Shown here: positions 15,910 to 24,378 of the stretch, piece after piece
Layout: each line of letters starts with the position of its first letter
How positions within the stretch are numbered: the first letter of the stretch is position 1
Assembly: GCA_964457405.1 (NCBI GenBank)
Contig: CAYWEP010000004.1
Span: 1-36,466 of the forward strand
From: CAYWEP01 sp964457405
GTDB taxonomy: Bacteria > Patescibacteriota > Microgenomatia > Levybacterales > UBA12049
Length of the DNA: 36,466 bases
Reading direction: 5' to 3'
Program-made: the position numbers and the translations under genes
Notes under the pieces: generated by a model
What the model was told of the DNA's origin: nothing
Seen by the model: the letters and a program-made list of their open reading frames with translations, nothing else
Database searches by the model: none

Positions 15910-16772
15910 AGAAGACCGTCCTTATTGCCATTATCTCTGTTGCTTCACTGACCCTTCTCGCCGTGTTCCAGTACCGCCAATACAACGATGGTTTACTGCA
16001 CGTTGTTTTTTGTAATGTTGGTCAAGGCGATGCTATTTTCATCCGCTCACCGCAGGGAAAGACAATACTTTTTGATGCCGGGCCCAATGACTCTGTACTT
16101 TCTTGTCTCTCGGATCATTTGCCTTTCTGGCAGCGCACGCTCTCGCTTATGATCTTGAGTCATCCACACGCAGACCATTTTCGCGGACTGTTCTCTTTAA
16201 TAGAGAGATATACTATAGGAGAGTTTGGCAGTGAGGAACTACTAAATAATATATCAGAATACAAAGCAATTGAAGAGATGATATCAAACAAACACATTCG
16301 CAAGCGTCGTTTGCTTCGCGGAGATAACTATCGATTTTCTGATCGTACTCAAATAAGAGTACTTGGCCCGACACAGGAGTTCCTTACTAGCGCAAGTCCA
16401 AAAGGGAGTATAGGTGAGCGCAGTGAATTTGCCTCCCTCGTCATTATGATTTCTTATGAGAATTTCTCACTGCTTCTCACTGGAGACACGCAAAATGAGC
16501 AGCTGCTTGATGATATTTTAGCCAGCAATAGCAGTACAATCGATGTGTTTCAGATTCCACATCACGGTTCAGCAACTGGATTAACTCCCAAGATCGTGCA
16601 ACAACTTGATCCAAAGCTCGCTGTCGTGAGCGTAGGCAAAAATCACTACGGCCACCCCAGCCCAAAAACGATTGAGATATTAAGGGAAAAAGATATTAGG
16701 ATATTAAGAACGGATAAGGATGGAGATGTAGAGATTGTTTCTGACGGCAAGAAATGGTGGATCGTAAACTAA
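15906..16772 (+). CDS. ComEC-type metallo-beta-lactamase-fold protein
   Basis: A 288-residue protein with an N-terminal membrane segment (about residues 4-22) and an extracytoplasmic metallo-beta-lactamase fold. Visible motifs are NVGQGDAIFIRSPQG, the zinc-binding HPHADH at residues 86-91, LLLTGD, and PHHGS followed by HPSP. This corresponds to the C-terminal domain of ComEC/Rec2, thought to degrade the non-transported DNA strand. It shares an ATGA overlap with comEC-N. All metal ligands expected for the family appear intact, so it is probably active. Confidence 0.9.
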   Translation: MKKTVLIAIISVASLTLLAVFQYRQYNDGLLHVVFCNVGQGDAIFIRSPQGKTILFDAGPNDSVLSCLSDHLPFWQRTLSLMILSHPHADHFRGLFSLIERYTIGEFGSEELLNNISEYKAIEEMISNKHIRKRRLLRGDNYRFSDRTQIRVLGPTQEFLTSASPKGSIGERSEFASLVIMISYENFSLLLTGDTQNEQLLDDILASNSSTIDVFQIPHHGSATGLTPKIVQQLDPKLAVVSVGKNHYGHPSPKTIEILREKDIRILRTDKDGDVEIVSDGKKWWIVN

Positions 16773-16834
16773 AGAATATCAAATGTCCAATGCAGCCAAG
16801 CTCGTCCTAATGCATTCAGCTTGAACTATGCCTT

Positions 16835-18553
16835 TCAATTCAATTGCAAGTTTTGGCGGGGGGAGGCGGTGGTATGCTTAAATGAAGCGGTGATAACTTC
16901 AGCTTTTGCCTCACCAACAGGCAGCCTAAATGTGACAGTTGTTCCCTGATTCTCGCTTGAAACAAGGCTGATGGTCCCGCCATGTGCCTCAATAACGCCT
17001 TTTGCTATATATAATCCGAGTCCAGAGGTAACGGCTTTTTTAGCCAAGGGGTCGCTATTATGTCCAAGGAAAGAGAACTTTGAAAAAAGGGAAGCCTGTT
17101 TGTCTTTCGGAATACCTATGCCATTGTCACTGACTGAAACCATCGCGTATCCGTTGTCTCGTTTTGCGCTCAGTGCGATGGTCCCGCCAGGATAGGTATA
17201 CTTCAAGCTATTTGAGATCAGATCGTCAATCACCTGGCCAATACGAAACGTATCAAATGGAAACGGAGGAAGGGTATCTTTTATATCGGTTGTAATGGTG
17301 ATATTTTTCATTTTCGCTTGCGGAGAGAAAAGCTCCGCGTGCTCTGTTAAAACTTTAGTAATATCCGAGATAGTTTTATCAACGGTCAGTCGTCCGGCAT
17401 CAAGCTTGGCAGCATCCAAAATGAGCGTGATCTGATAAAGCAGGTGCTTTGACTCCTCATCAATAATGGTCAACAGTTTATTCCTACTTTCCCGATCCAT
17501 ATTCGGATTGGATTTTAAAAACTGCGAGGCTCCTTTCATCGCGGTTAACGGAGAGCGAAGCTCATGGACCATCATGTTGGTAAAATCCTCTTTCATCTGG
17601 GATTTTTGTTTTTCAACGCTTATATCCCGAAGGATAACGACTGCGCCCGATGCGCTATGGGCATGGGGTCGATAGATGGGAAGAATCTCGAGTTGATAGG
17701 GATAATTATTGAGCGTAATTTCTTTGGCATCGCATTTTTTTTCATAGAGGAGGACATCCCGAAGCAGGGAAGGTAAATCGATAACCTGGGAAAGCGAGGT
17801 CGCGACGTCAAGCGTGGTTGGTCTCGGTTTGGTAATCGAGAGGAGCTTTCTGGCCTTTTGATTGATAAGGGAGAGCGTGTGGTCCTGATCGACCATGAAG
17901 ACAGCATTCGGGAGATGCTCAATCAACATCAATGCTTGTTCTTCCTCTTTCTTTGTTTCGTGTTTCATGTGGGAGAGAGAACTACCCGCCTCGCCAACAA
18001 GCTGGTCAAGGAGGCGAAGATCGTTTGCGCCAAATTGGTCTTTTGCAAGCGAGGCAATCCCGACGACCCCCGCAACAGTCTTATCGACGATCAGAGGAAC
18101 TCGAAAAAAAGATCCGGGTAAATACGTCTGATGTTCATCAAGGCTTACTTCATAGACGCATTCCTCAATTATCTCATCATGCTTATTGCTGTCAGGAAAA
18201 GAAGCGAGTAAATTCGTTTTGACATATTGGATAAAATAAGGACCTATTCTTTCCCTCAGGTGCATTTTGAAGACTACCTTTCCATTTTTCAGGCTGACTG
18301 ATGCAATATTTGCTCTCGGGAAAAGTTTGTGCAGGCTTTCAAGAATGATGTCGGTGCTTTTTTCAACAGAAAGGGAGTAGGTGATCTTATCATGCATGTC
18401 TTTTAACACGCTCCTCTCGAAAAGCTGTGTCTTGAGCTCTTGTTCCCGCTCGCTTTCTTTTTTTCTTGCTCTCCTATTCGTATAGGAGAGGTAGAGGACA
18501 AGGCCGCCAAAAAGAAGCGTAAGAAGGGGGGAGAGAGCAGTGAGCAGGTTCAT
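16835..18553 (-). CDS. Sensor histidine kinase with GAF and PAS domains
   Basis: A 572-residue protein. One N-terminal membrane helix (about 5-25) is followed by a GAF-like domain (about 50-195), a PAS-like domain (about 205-310; AVFMVDQDHTLSLINQKA), a HisKA dimerisation domain with the phospho-acceptor His330 in MVHELRSPLTAMKG, and a HATPase domain with N (DDLISNSLKYT), G1 (VSDNGIGIPKD) and G2 (GLGLYIAKGVIEAHGG) boxes. All catalytic boxes look intact. With almost no extracellular part, it probably senses a cytoplasmic or membrane-associated signal through GAF/PAS. It lies 4 bases after the response-regulator gene and is surely co-transcribed with it. Confidence 0.92.
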   Translation of the reverse strand: MNLLTALSPLLTLLFGGLVLYLSYTNRRARKKESEREQELKTQLFERSVLKDMHDKITYSLSVEKSTDIILESLHKLFPRANIASVSLKNGKVVFKMHLRERIGPYFIQYVKTNLLASFPDSNKHDEIIEECVYEVSLDEHQTYLPGSFFRVPLIVDKTVAGVVGIASLAKDQFGANDLRLLDQLVGEAGSSLSHMKHETKKEEEQALMLIEHLPNAVFMVDQDHTLSLINQKARKLLSITKPRPTTLDVATSLSQVIDLPSLLRDVLLYEKKCDAKEITLNNYPYQLEILPIYRPHAHSASGAVVILRDISVEKQKSQMKEDFTNMMVHELRSPLTAMKGASQFLKSNPNMDRESRNKLLTIIDEESKHLLYQITLILDAAKLDAGRLTVDKTISDITKVLTEHAELFSPQAKMKNITITTDIKDTLPPFPFDTFRIGQVIDDLISNSLKYTYPGGTIALSAKRDNGYAMVSVSDNGIGIPKDKQASLFSKFSFLGHNSDPLAKKAVTSGLGLYIAKGVIEAHGGTISLVSSENQGTTVTFRLPVGEAKAEVITASFKHTTASPRQNLQLN

Positions 18554-18557
18554 ACAT

Positions 18558-18956
18558 TTACCCTTGTCCTGCCTGGGTGGTCGCGTTGCTGGCGTCTTTT
18601 CGGAGCTCTTTTACCTTGTTCGCCAGATCCTGTGGCTCGATCTGGTATTTGAGGATATAGTCGGCAGCACCGGAATTAATTGCTTCCTGGATCAGTTCAT
18701 TTTGACCAAAATTTGAAAGAATCGCAACAGGGATTTCTTTGGTATCCAAATCTTCTTTGAGCGTTTTTAGTACTTCATTGCCTTGGATGTCAGGCAGCAC
18801 CTGGTCGAGAAGAATAAGCTCTGGTTTTTCGTTTTTTGCTTTTTCAAGGCCTCCCTGTCCGGTATTTGCTGTGACTATTTGGTGGTTGTCTTTTTGCAAT
18901 ACCGTCGAGAAGAGGGTCAAAATAGCTTCATCATCATCAATAAGAAGTATTTTCAT
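18558..18956 (-). CDS. Single-domain response regulator
   Basis: A 132-residue CheY-like receiver with no output domain. Acidic pocket Asp7-Asp9 (IDDDE), phospho-acceptor Asp51 (LILLDQVLP), switch Ser81 (AILSNFG) and Lys103 (YILKY) are all present. The 15 or so extra residues at the C-terminus are Ala/Thr/Gln-rich and uninformative. It is the first gene of the pair with the histidine kinase. A GAGG lies 5 bases before the ATG, a fair Shine-Dalgarno site. With no DNA-binding output it must act by protein contact; the target is unknown. Confidence 0.92.
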   Translation of the reverse strand: MKILLIDDDEAILTLFSTVLQKDNHQIVTANTGQGGLEKAKNEKPELILLDQVLPDIQGNEVLKTLKEDLDTKEIPVAILSNFGQNELIQEAINSGAADYILKYQIEPQDLANKVKELRKDASNATTQAGQG

Positions 18957-19000
18957 GACTGCCTCATAAGGCTAGCAGGTCTATTTTGAAAAAGCAATAC

Positions 19001-19027
19001 CCAGCCCGCCGTTTAAAAGCAGGCTGG
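19001..19027. other. Hairpin in the divergent region between the response regulator and argS
   Basis: CCAGCCCGC and GCAGGCTGG pair with one mismatch around an AT-rich loop. There is no T-run, so it is not a clear terminator; it could be a leader structure or another repeat copy. The remainder of 18957-19177 holds a TGATACAAT -10-like box (19151-19159) before argS. Confidence 0.35.
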
Positions 19028-19177
19028 ATAAGCTTAGTTAACAGTTAGCGAATACCACCAATACAAAAGCGCGTAAGATTAAAAACTTCTCGGTCACTGG
19101 ATGGTCCTTGGGCTCTGACGCCAGACTGACAAGAAGCATAGCCTCAGCTGTGATACAATAGAGCAACACGTAAGGCC

Positions 19178-21109
19178 ATGAAAACAATCAAACAGCAAAT
19201 TATCACAGCTATTTCAGAAATTGTACCTGAAGACCTACCAGTCAATCTTGATCATCCGGTCCAAGAAGAACACGGTGACTACGCGAGCAACATTGCACTC
19301 ATTGCAGCAAAGTATGCCAAAAAGCCTCCTATGGAAATTGCTGAAAGCTTGGCAAAGCAACTATTGCATAAGCTATCAAAGGATATCAAAATTTTGGTAG
19401 CCGCGCCTGGATTTATCAATTTCACACTCCCTGAAAATCTCCTGCTTGAAAAAATGCAGGCTACACTAGCAGGAGAGTATGCCTTTCAACCAGGCTCAAA
19501 AAGAGTAGGCAAGAAAGTCATGGTTGAGTACGCGCATCCAAATACACATAAGGAAATGCACATTGGTCACATGCGAACACTCATCACCGGTGAGGCGATC
19601 TGTCGTTTGCTCGAAGCCACAGGCGCACGGGTTTTCCGCGCAAACTACCAGGGAGATATTGGTCCTCATGTGGCAAAAGCGATTTGGGGTATTAAGAAAA
19701 TCATGGCTGAGAAAGGCTTAGAGCTTGCAGAGGTCGAAGGATGGACTGATAAAGATAAGGCACACTTTTTAGGCGAAGGGTATGTTAGAGGAAGCCAAGA
19801 ATATGAAGCGAATAAAGAGGAAATCGATCAATTGAATTCTGACTTATACGTTTATATCCATCGTCATTCTGGGGATCCGCCAGCTGGCGGAGACTCCAGA
19901 ATCTCTAACAATGAGAGATCCTGGACACCCTTCGACTTCGCTCAGGGTAAAAGCCAGGATGACAATATTGGAAGGTTATATCAAACAACCCGCCGCTGGA
20001 GTCTTGATTATTACGAAGATTTTTATCAGCGTTTCTATACGACATTTGATCGTCTCTTTTTTGAAAGCGAGATGGTCCAAGAAGGCAAGAGAATCGTCAA
20101 AGAAAATCTGGGCAAGGTTTTTGTGGAGGACAACGGTGCAATTATCTTTTCGGGTGAAAAATACGGGTTACATACAAGAGTCTTTATAACCCAAGCAGGC
20201 AATCCGACATATGAAGGAAAAGAAATGGCAAATGGTTTTGCCGAATACAAGGCGTTCCCGTTTGATTTGAAGATTCACGTTGTCGGCTCAGAGCAGGCGG
20301 GGTACTTCCAGGTAGTCTTTAAAGCCTTAGAGCTTATCGATCCTGAGAAGTTTGCTGCAAAGCAGCATCATATTTCTATGGGGATGGTGAATCTCACAGA
20401 CCGCAAGATGAGCTCGCGAACTGGTGAAATCTTACGAGTTGATTGGCTCATCGATCAAGTCAAAGAACGCATCGAGAAGTTAGTCGCTGAGGGAAAAATA
20501 GCAGCCGAAGACCGAGAGCGCGTTACAGAGCAGGTCGCAATCGGCGCGATCAAATACTCAGTCCTCAAAGTCGGAACTGGACAGAATGTGGCATTTGACA
20601 TCGAAAAATCCGTCTCCCTTGACGGCGACTCAGGACCATACCTACAGTACGCCTTCGCCCGCACGCAAAGCGTCTTACGAAAGGCACAAAGTGACAAAGG
20701 GACAGAGTTTCAAAGTAAGAAAGAGGATATTGCTACACCAAGCGAAATGCAGCCAGAAGAGGAATCTTTGCTTCGAAGTTTATACAGGTTTGAAGAGGTA
20801 GTTAGCGAAGCCGCAGAAACACTCTCGCCACACCTGCTCTCTGTATATCTTTTCGACCTCGCCCAAAAGTTTAACCTCTTCTATCAAAAACACAAGATTC
20901 TAACTCCACACCCCGTCATTCTGGTAAGCGACAAAGGAGCGCATCCAGAATCTCCAAGCGAAAAGAGATCCTGTACAAGCCAGGTCACAGACTCGCTGAG
21001 GGGAGATGACGAAGTAAGTAACTTTCGTCTAGTACTCACCACTGCAGTAGGTAATGCACTCAAGAAAGGCCTCAACCTCCTCGGCATCCAGGCTCCTGAG
21101 AAAATGTAA
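19178..21109 (+). CDS. argS: Arginyl-tRNA synthetase
   Basis: A class I synthetase of 643 residues, longer than the usual 550-590. It has the N-terminal Add-1 domain (EEHGDYASNIAL), a HIGH motif (HIGH at residues 128-131, within KEMHIGHMRTL), a KMSKS variant KMSSR at 410-414, and the C-terminal DALR anticodon-binding domain ending LLGIQAPEKM. Three segments are foreign to the family: about residues 229-262 (before the family segment TTRRWSLDYYEDF), about 501-513 (after SVLRKA) and about 579-612 (between KHKIL and NFRLVLTTAVG). The first and third are copies of one GTCATTCTGG-type palindromic element, and the middle one is a 9-bp-unit array. Catalytic motifs are untouched, so it is presumably functional. 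Confidence 0.95.
   Translation: MKTIKQQIITAISEIVPEDLPVNLDHPVQEEHGDYASNIALIAAKYAKKPPMEIAESLAKQLLHKLSKDIKILVAAPGFINFTLPENLLLEKMQATLAGEYAFQPGSKRVGKKVMVEYAHPNTHKEMHIGHMRTLITGEAICRLLEATGARVFRANYQGDIGPHVAKAIWGIKKIMAEKGLELAEVEGWTDKDKAHFLGEGYVRGSQEYEANKEEIDQLNSDLYVYIHRHSGDPPAGGDSRISNNERSWTPFDFAQGKSQDDNIGRLYQTTRRWSLDYYEDFYQRFYTTFDRLFFESEMVQEGKRIVKENLGKVFVEDNGAIIFSGEKYGLHTRVFITQAGNPTYEGKEMANGFAEYKAFPFDLKIHVVGSEQAGYFQVVFKALELIDPEKFAAKQHHISMGMVNLTDRKMSSRTGEILRVDWLIDQVKERIEKLVAEGKIAAEDRERVTEQVAIGAIKYSVLKVGTGQNVAFDIEKSVSLDGDSGPYLQYAFARTQSVLRKAQSDKGTEFQSKKEDIATPSEMQPEEESLLRSLYRFEEVVSEAAETLSPHLLSVYLFDLAQKFNLFYQKHKILTPHPVILVSDKGAHPESPSEKRSCTSQVTDSLRGDDEVSNFRLVLTTAVGNALKKGLNLLGIQAPEKM
19862..19963. repeat. In-frame GTCATTCTGG-type palindromic element, first argS copy
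   Basis: Inverted ends GTCATTCTGG and CCAGGATGAC, an internal ATCCGCCAGCTGGCGGA palindrome, the CTCCAGAATCTCTAAC block shared with the surface gene, and the 20-mer CCCTTCGACTTCGCTCAGGG (19928-19947) shared with the intergenic copy at 2991-3010. Confidence 0.75.
20680..20715. repeat. In-frame 9-bp-unit array in argS
   Basis: Four degenerate 9-bp units such as AAAGGCACA and AAGTGACAA, 36 bp in all, encoding a polar stretch (QSDKGTEFQSKK) not expected in ArgRS. Unit length and number match the arrays next to ndk and mreB. Confidence 0.5.
20914..21011. repeat. In-frame GTCATTCTGG-type palindromic element, second argS copy
   Basis: Starts CGTCATTCTGG and ends GAGATGACG, with an internal ATCCAGAATCTC and GAGATCCTG in the same order as the first argS copy about 1 kb upstream. 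It encodes about 33 extra residues in the anticodon-binding domain. Confidence 0.7.
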
Positions 21110-21168
21110 GTAATCTTCTCTCTTGGCAACTGAGGCTTAGAAGTGGTAAAATACACTCCTAATCTATT

Positions 21169-22443
21169 ATGCATTACACCCGCACAGTCTCTCAAAACGG
21201 CCTCAGAGTAATCACTGTCCCAATGGCTTCCCTGGAATCCGCAACCGTCCTCGTTATGGTTGCAGCAGGTAGCCGCTACGAGGACCGAAACAACACTGGT
21301 ATTTCTCACTTTTTAGAACATATGGCATTTAAGGGAACAGAGAAACGGCCATCTGCGCTTGACATCTCAACGCTCATTGATGGCATGGGTGGAGAATTCA
21401 ATGCTTTTACTGGTAAAGAATACACTGGTTACTATATCAAATCATCCAAGAACAATATCAATGTGTCTCTTGACGTCCTCTCAGATATGCTCCAGCACTC
21501 AAAGCTCGATCCAATAGAAATAAACAAAGAAAAAGGTGTTATCCTTGAGGAGAAGAATCTTTATGAAGATACGCCAATGCGAAATATCGGCGATATCTAT
21601 GAGCAACTTCTCTACGGCGATACGCCAATGGGCTGGGATGTTATCGGGACAAAAGAAGTTATCCAGGGAATGACGCGTGAGCAGTTCCTAGCATACATGC
21701 AAAGTCTTTACTCAAGCCACAATATGACAGTTGTTATGGCAGGAAGTATTGATGAGGAGAAGGGAAGGGATTTAGTTGATGAGTACTTCAACCCCATGAA
21801 GAAATTTGCTATTAAAAATCCAGAGCCGGTAAAAGAGGATCAGAAAAAGCCTGCAGTGAAGATTAAGGAAAAAAAGACTGAACAAATTCATATTGCGCTT
21901 GGTGTTCGGACAGTCGCTATTGATTCAGATGATCGACACCCCTTGTCTGTTCTGGCTGCTATTTTGGGCGGAGGGATGAGTAGCAGGCTTTTTGACGAAG
22001 TCCGTGAGAAGCGGGGACTTGCATACTACGTCCGCTCAAGCTCAGATCACTATAAAGACGCTGGCACGTTCGTATCAATGGCTGGTATAGACCCAAAGCG
22101 TATTACAGAGGCCGTCAAGGTCATAGTATCCGAGTATGCCAAAGCAACAGGTGGAAATTTGAAGATAACTGATCAAGAGCTCAAAAAAGCCAAGGAGTAT
22201 CTCAAAGGCCATCTGGTACTAGAGCTTGAGGACAGCCGGGCAGTGGCCGGCTTTTTTGCCCATCAGGAGCTTTTGGAGAAAGAAATCCTGACCCCAGCCC
22301 AGGTGATTGCGAAAATCGAGGCAGTAACTACAGATGACATTGACCGCGTGGGCAAAGCGTATTTCCAGAGTGCCGGCTTGAATCTTGCGCTGATTGGGAA
22401 CTTTGCGGATAGACAACGATTGGAGGACTTGTTAAGATTATAA
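21169..22443 (+). CDS. M16 family zinc metallopeptidase (processing-peptidase-like)
   Basis: A 424-residue protein with the inverted zinc motif HFLEH at residues 47-51 in GISHFLEHMAFKGTEKR. The downstream metal-binding Glu is in the EINKEKGVILEE region. A C-terminal M16_C domain carries the RGLAYYVRSS signature that closes the active site. It belongs to the soluble bacterial homologues of mitochondrial processing peptidase and has no signal peptide, so it is probably cytoplasmic. A TGGTAAAAT -10-like box ends 16 bases before the ATG. It follows argS by 59 bases; ndk follows after the 9-bp-unit array, probably in the same transcript. Its substrate cannot be told from sequence. Confidence 0.92.
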   Translation: MHYTRTVSQNGLRVITVPMASLESATVLVMVAAGSRYEDRNNTGISHFLEHMAFKGTEKRPSALDISTLIDGMGGEFNAFTGKEYTGYYIKSSKNNINVSLDVLSDMLQHSKLDPIEINKEKGVILEEKNLYEDTPMRNIGDIYEQLLYGDTPMGWDVIGTKEVIQGMTREQFLAYMQSLYSSHNMTVVMAGSIDEEKGRDLVDEYFNPMKKFAIKNPEPVKEDQKKPAVKIKEKKTEQIHIALGVRTVAIDSDDRHPLSVLAAILGGGMSSRLFDEVREKRGLAYYVRSSSDHYKDAGTFVSMAGIDPKRITEAVKVIVSEYAKATGGNLKITDQELKKAKEYLKGHLVLELEDSRAVAGFFAHQELLEKEILTPAQVIAKIEAVTTDDIDRVGKAYFQSAGLNLALIGNFADRQRLEDLLRL

Positions 22444-22477
22444 GTAACCTAAGTTACCTAGGTTACTTAAGTCACTT
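22442..22477. repeat. Four 9-bp units filling the gap before ndk
   Basis: Exactly four tandem nonamers of consensus ARGTNACYT (first AAGTAACCT, last AAGTCACTT) span the whole interval from the M16 stop codon (overlapping its last two bases) to the base before the ndk ATG. The second half is roughly the reverse complement of the first. Confidence 0.85.
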
Positions 22478-22945
22478 ATGGAAAGATCAGTAATTTTAGT
22501 CAAACCGGATGGCGTTCAGCGTGGAGTGGTGGGTGAGATCATTCACCGCTTTGAGCGAAAAGGGCTGAAATTAGTCGGTCTGAAGATGATCGCACTCGAT
22601 GATGCGCTACTGGATGAATGGTATGTGCATCATAAAGACAAGCCGTTTTTTGGAGGCCTTAAGTCCTACATGAAATCCTATCCGGTGGTTGCGATGCTCT
22701 GGGAGGGGGTCGATGCGGTTACGACAATCCGCATCATGGTCGGCGTTACAAAGGCGCGGGAAGCAGACGCCGGAACGATCCGCGGCGATTTTGCGATGTC
22801 TCAACAGTACAATCTCATCCATGCCTCAGAGAATGTAGAGATCGCAGAAAGGGAAGTAAAGCTGATGTTTAGCACCAACGAAATCTTCTCGTGGGAAAAA
22901 ACAGTCGACACCCACATCTACATTGACGAAGAAAGACAAAAATAA
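22478..22945 (+). CDS. ndk: Nucleoside diphosphate kinase
   Basis: A 155-residue enzyme that transfers the gamma-phosphate between nucleoside triphosphates and diphosphates. It begins with the family start ERSVILVKPDGVQRGVVGEI, and the catalytic His115 lies in NLIHASENVEIAEREV, which in most homologues reads NLIHGSDS. The length is close to the usual 140-155. There is no recognisable Shine-Dalgarno site: the sequence before the ATG is entirely the 9-bp-unit array, so expression may rely on read-through from the M16 gene or on an unusual initiation signal. Confidence 0.95.
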   Translation: MERSVILVKPDGVQRGVVGEIIHRFERKGLKLVGLKMIALDDALLDEWYVHHKDKPFFGGLKSYMKSYPVVAMLWEGVDAVTTIRIMVGVTKAREADAGTIRGDFAMSQQYNLIHASENVEIAEREVKLMFSTNEIFSWEKTVDTHIYIDEERQK

Positions 22946-23023
22946 CTCCAGCCTCGCTTCGTCAAAATTAGTCCTTGTATTCTTTGTAATATATATGATA
23001 TAGTTTGCTAATCTTAATAAAGT

Positions 23024-23440
23024 ATGGCGCGAAATACTGAAATAGCAACAACCCATAAAGAATATCCAGGCGCAGTTGTCCTGACAACAACAAGAACAAC
23101 CACTGATACTGAAGTATTTCCTTCGTTTGATGAAGCGGAGAGAGGATTGAGAAGAAGAGGACTAGTAAAGTGGACTAAAGCAACCGTTCCACTGCTTGTA
23201 GGATCAGGTGGAGTAGCCGGCTTGGAATTGATGGCTAATGCTGATGGAGATGTAAATAAGACTCTCGTGGAATCAGTACTAATTATTGCCGTAGGTGCAG
23301 GATTTACTATTTTTGGCATGATGAGGGCGGAAGAAGAGGGAAGAAAGATAAGCGCTGACCAATTAGAATATGTTCGTGATTTAACTATGCCGACAGAAGA
23401 AGCGACCGAAGCAAAACCACAAAACACCCCATTTTTATAA
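23024..23440 (+). CDS. Small two-span membrane protein, unknown function
   Basis: A 138-residue protein. A polar, Thr-rich N-terminus (about 1-50) and a basic patch (RGLRRRGLVKWTK) precede two hydrophobic segments (about 55-72 and 85-105), and the C-terminus is acidic. No family recognised. A TTGTAT box (22975-22980), an 18-bp spacer and TATAGT (22999-23004) form a plausible promoter 19 bases before the ATG. It converges on the BtuF-like gene across the 38-bp palindrome. Confidence 0.7.
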   Translation: MARNTEIATTHKEYPGAVVLTTTRTTTDTEVFPSFDEAERGLRRRGLVKWTKATVPLLVGSGGVAGLELMANADGDVNKTLVESVLIIAVGAGFTIFGMMRAEEEGRKISADQLEYVRDLTMPTEEATEAKPQNTPFL

Positions 23441-23522
23441 TACTCACATCGGGGCTATAGTTTCAATTCTCTGATGCAAATGTATCTCTAGCCGACTCCC
23501 CGGGTGTAGTCTCAATGTTGCG

Positions 23523-23560
23523 CCATCATAATCTATACCAATTGGTATAGATTATGATGG
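23523..23560. repeat. Perfect 38-bp palindrome between convergent genes
   Basis: A 19-bp arm (CCATCATAATCTATACCAA) followed at once by its exact reverse complement, with no spacer. It could form a cruciform in DNA or a long hairpin in RNA from either strand. It may serve as a bidirectional terminator, but there is no T-run and a decayed copy exists after leuS (13852-13888), which suggests a repeat family. Confidence 0.9.
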
Positions 23561-23609
23561 TTAGAACCACCGTCAGCTTGACTTTATCGCCCTCGGCAAA
23601 CATAAAGAG

Positions 23610-24377
23610 TTATACCAAATTAATTAATATCTCCTGAATCTGTTTTGCCCCCTCTAAGAGCCGCGGGCCTGGACGATTCAGTAAAGCATCATCGATAGGA
23701 AAAAGCCTATCATTTTTAACAGCGCTTAACTGGCTCCAACCAGATCTCTCTATAACATTTTTCTTATAAAAGCGCTTGCCAAAGCCGCACCAGTGAAAAA
23801 TCATGAGGTCTGGATCAAAATCTTGTAATTCCTTAAAGTCAAACTCTCGACTTGCCTGACCAGCTTTTGCGATTTGCTCAATTCCACCGGCAATCTCCAC
23901 AAGCTCCGGTACCCAATTGCCTGAGACCATTGGCGGCTTCGGCCATTCTTCCATATAAACCTTAGGGCGGTTGGGGCGGTTTGGGAGGTTAGGGCTGTTA
24001 CGGAATTGAGCAAATTCTTGCTTCATTTTTTTAACAATTTCTTCTCCTTTCTTGAGGCTATTTGTACTTTCGGCAATGGTAAAAATGTTTTCATAGACTT
24101 CTTGGAGTGTTTTTGCTGCAACGTGGACGATCTTTCCTGGCCCTTTCCATTCTCGCAAAGGAGGGGGTAAAAAGTATGACGTAAAAATTAAGTCAGGAGA
24201 AAGTTCATTGATCTTTTCTATCATCGGCGTTGTCCACCCGCCGACTTTCGGCTTGCTTTTTGCTTCGGCTGGGTAATCACAAAAGGCAGTCACGCCGACT
24301 ATCTGATTGCCTAAACCGAGTGCATAGAGGATTTCAGTATTTGATGGAGCAAGGGAGAGAATACGCATAAGAGGCAT
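23610..24377 (-). CDS. BtuF-like cobalamin/metal-chelate-binding protein without signal peptide
   Basis: A 255-residue protein of the ABC-transporter periplasmic-binding (BtuF/FhuD, class III) fold: RILSLAPSNTEILYALGLG at the N-terminus, VTAFCDYPAEAKSKPKVGG, SPDLIFTSYF, and a second lobe with DFDPDLMIFHWCGFG. I start it at ATG 24377, one base after the stop of the four-helix-bundle gene; the frame stays open upstream but only out of phase with that gene. No signal peptide or lipobox is present in either version, which is odd for a binding protein, and no permease or ATPase gene is nearby. It may act as a cytoplasmic corrinoid-binding protein. An in-frame G-rich 9-bp array gives residues about 127-139 (SPNLPNRPNRPK). 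Confidence 0.8.
   Translation of the reverse strand: MPLMRILSLAPSNTEILYALGLGNQIVGVTAFCDYPAEAKSKPKVGGWTTPMIEKINELSPDLIFTSYFLPPPLREWKGPGKIVHVAAKTLQEVYENIFTIAESTNSLKKGEEIVKKMKQEFAQFRNSPNLPNRPNRPKVYMEEWPKPPMVSGNWVPELVEIAGGIEQIAKAGQASREFDFKELQDFDPDLMIFHWCGFGKRFYKKNVIERSGWSQLSAVKNDRLFPIDDALLNRPGPRLLEGAKQIQEILINLV
23962..23997. repeat. In-frame G-rich 9-bp-unit array in the BtuF-like gene
   Basis: Four tandem nonamers, for example TTAGGGCGG and TTTGGGAGG (plus strand), 36 bp in total. Each unit encodes three residues on the minus strand (pattern xPN). The same TTTGGGAGG unit opens the array in the neighbouring gene at 24542. Confidence 0.8.
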
Positions 24378-24378
24378 A

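Noticed and set aside
15900..15912. Frameshift error explaining the comEC split
   Set aside because: The downstream frame begins with its own ATG and hydrophobic anchor and shows a standard ATGA overlap. It cannot be fully excluded without reads.
16675..16725. GATATTAAG-like repeat in the ComEC-type hydrolase gene as another 9-bp array
   Set aside because: The encoded stretch aligns with normal ComEC sequence (HPSP to LRTDKDGD) without extra length, so repetition here is probably coincidental.
19862..21011. argS as a decaying pseudogene because of its inserts
   Set aside because: All inserts keep the frame, the HIGH-type and KMSKS-type motifs are intact, and no stop interrupts the gene.
22442..22477. 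CRISPR repeat or start of a CRISPR array
   Set aside because: The units are 9 bp, directly tandem and without spacers, and no cas genes are present.
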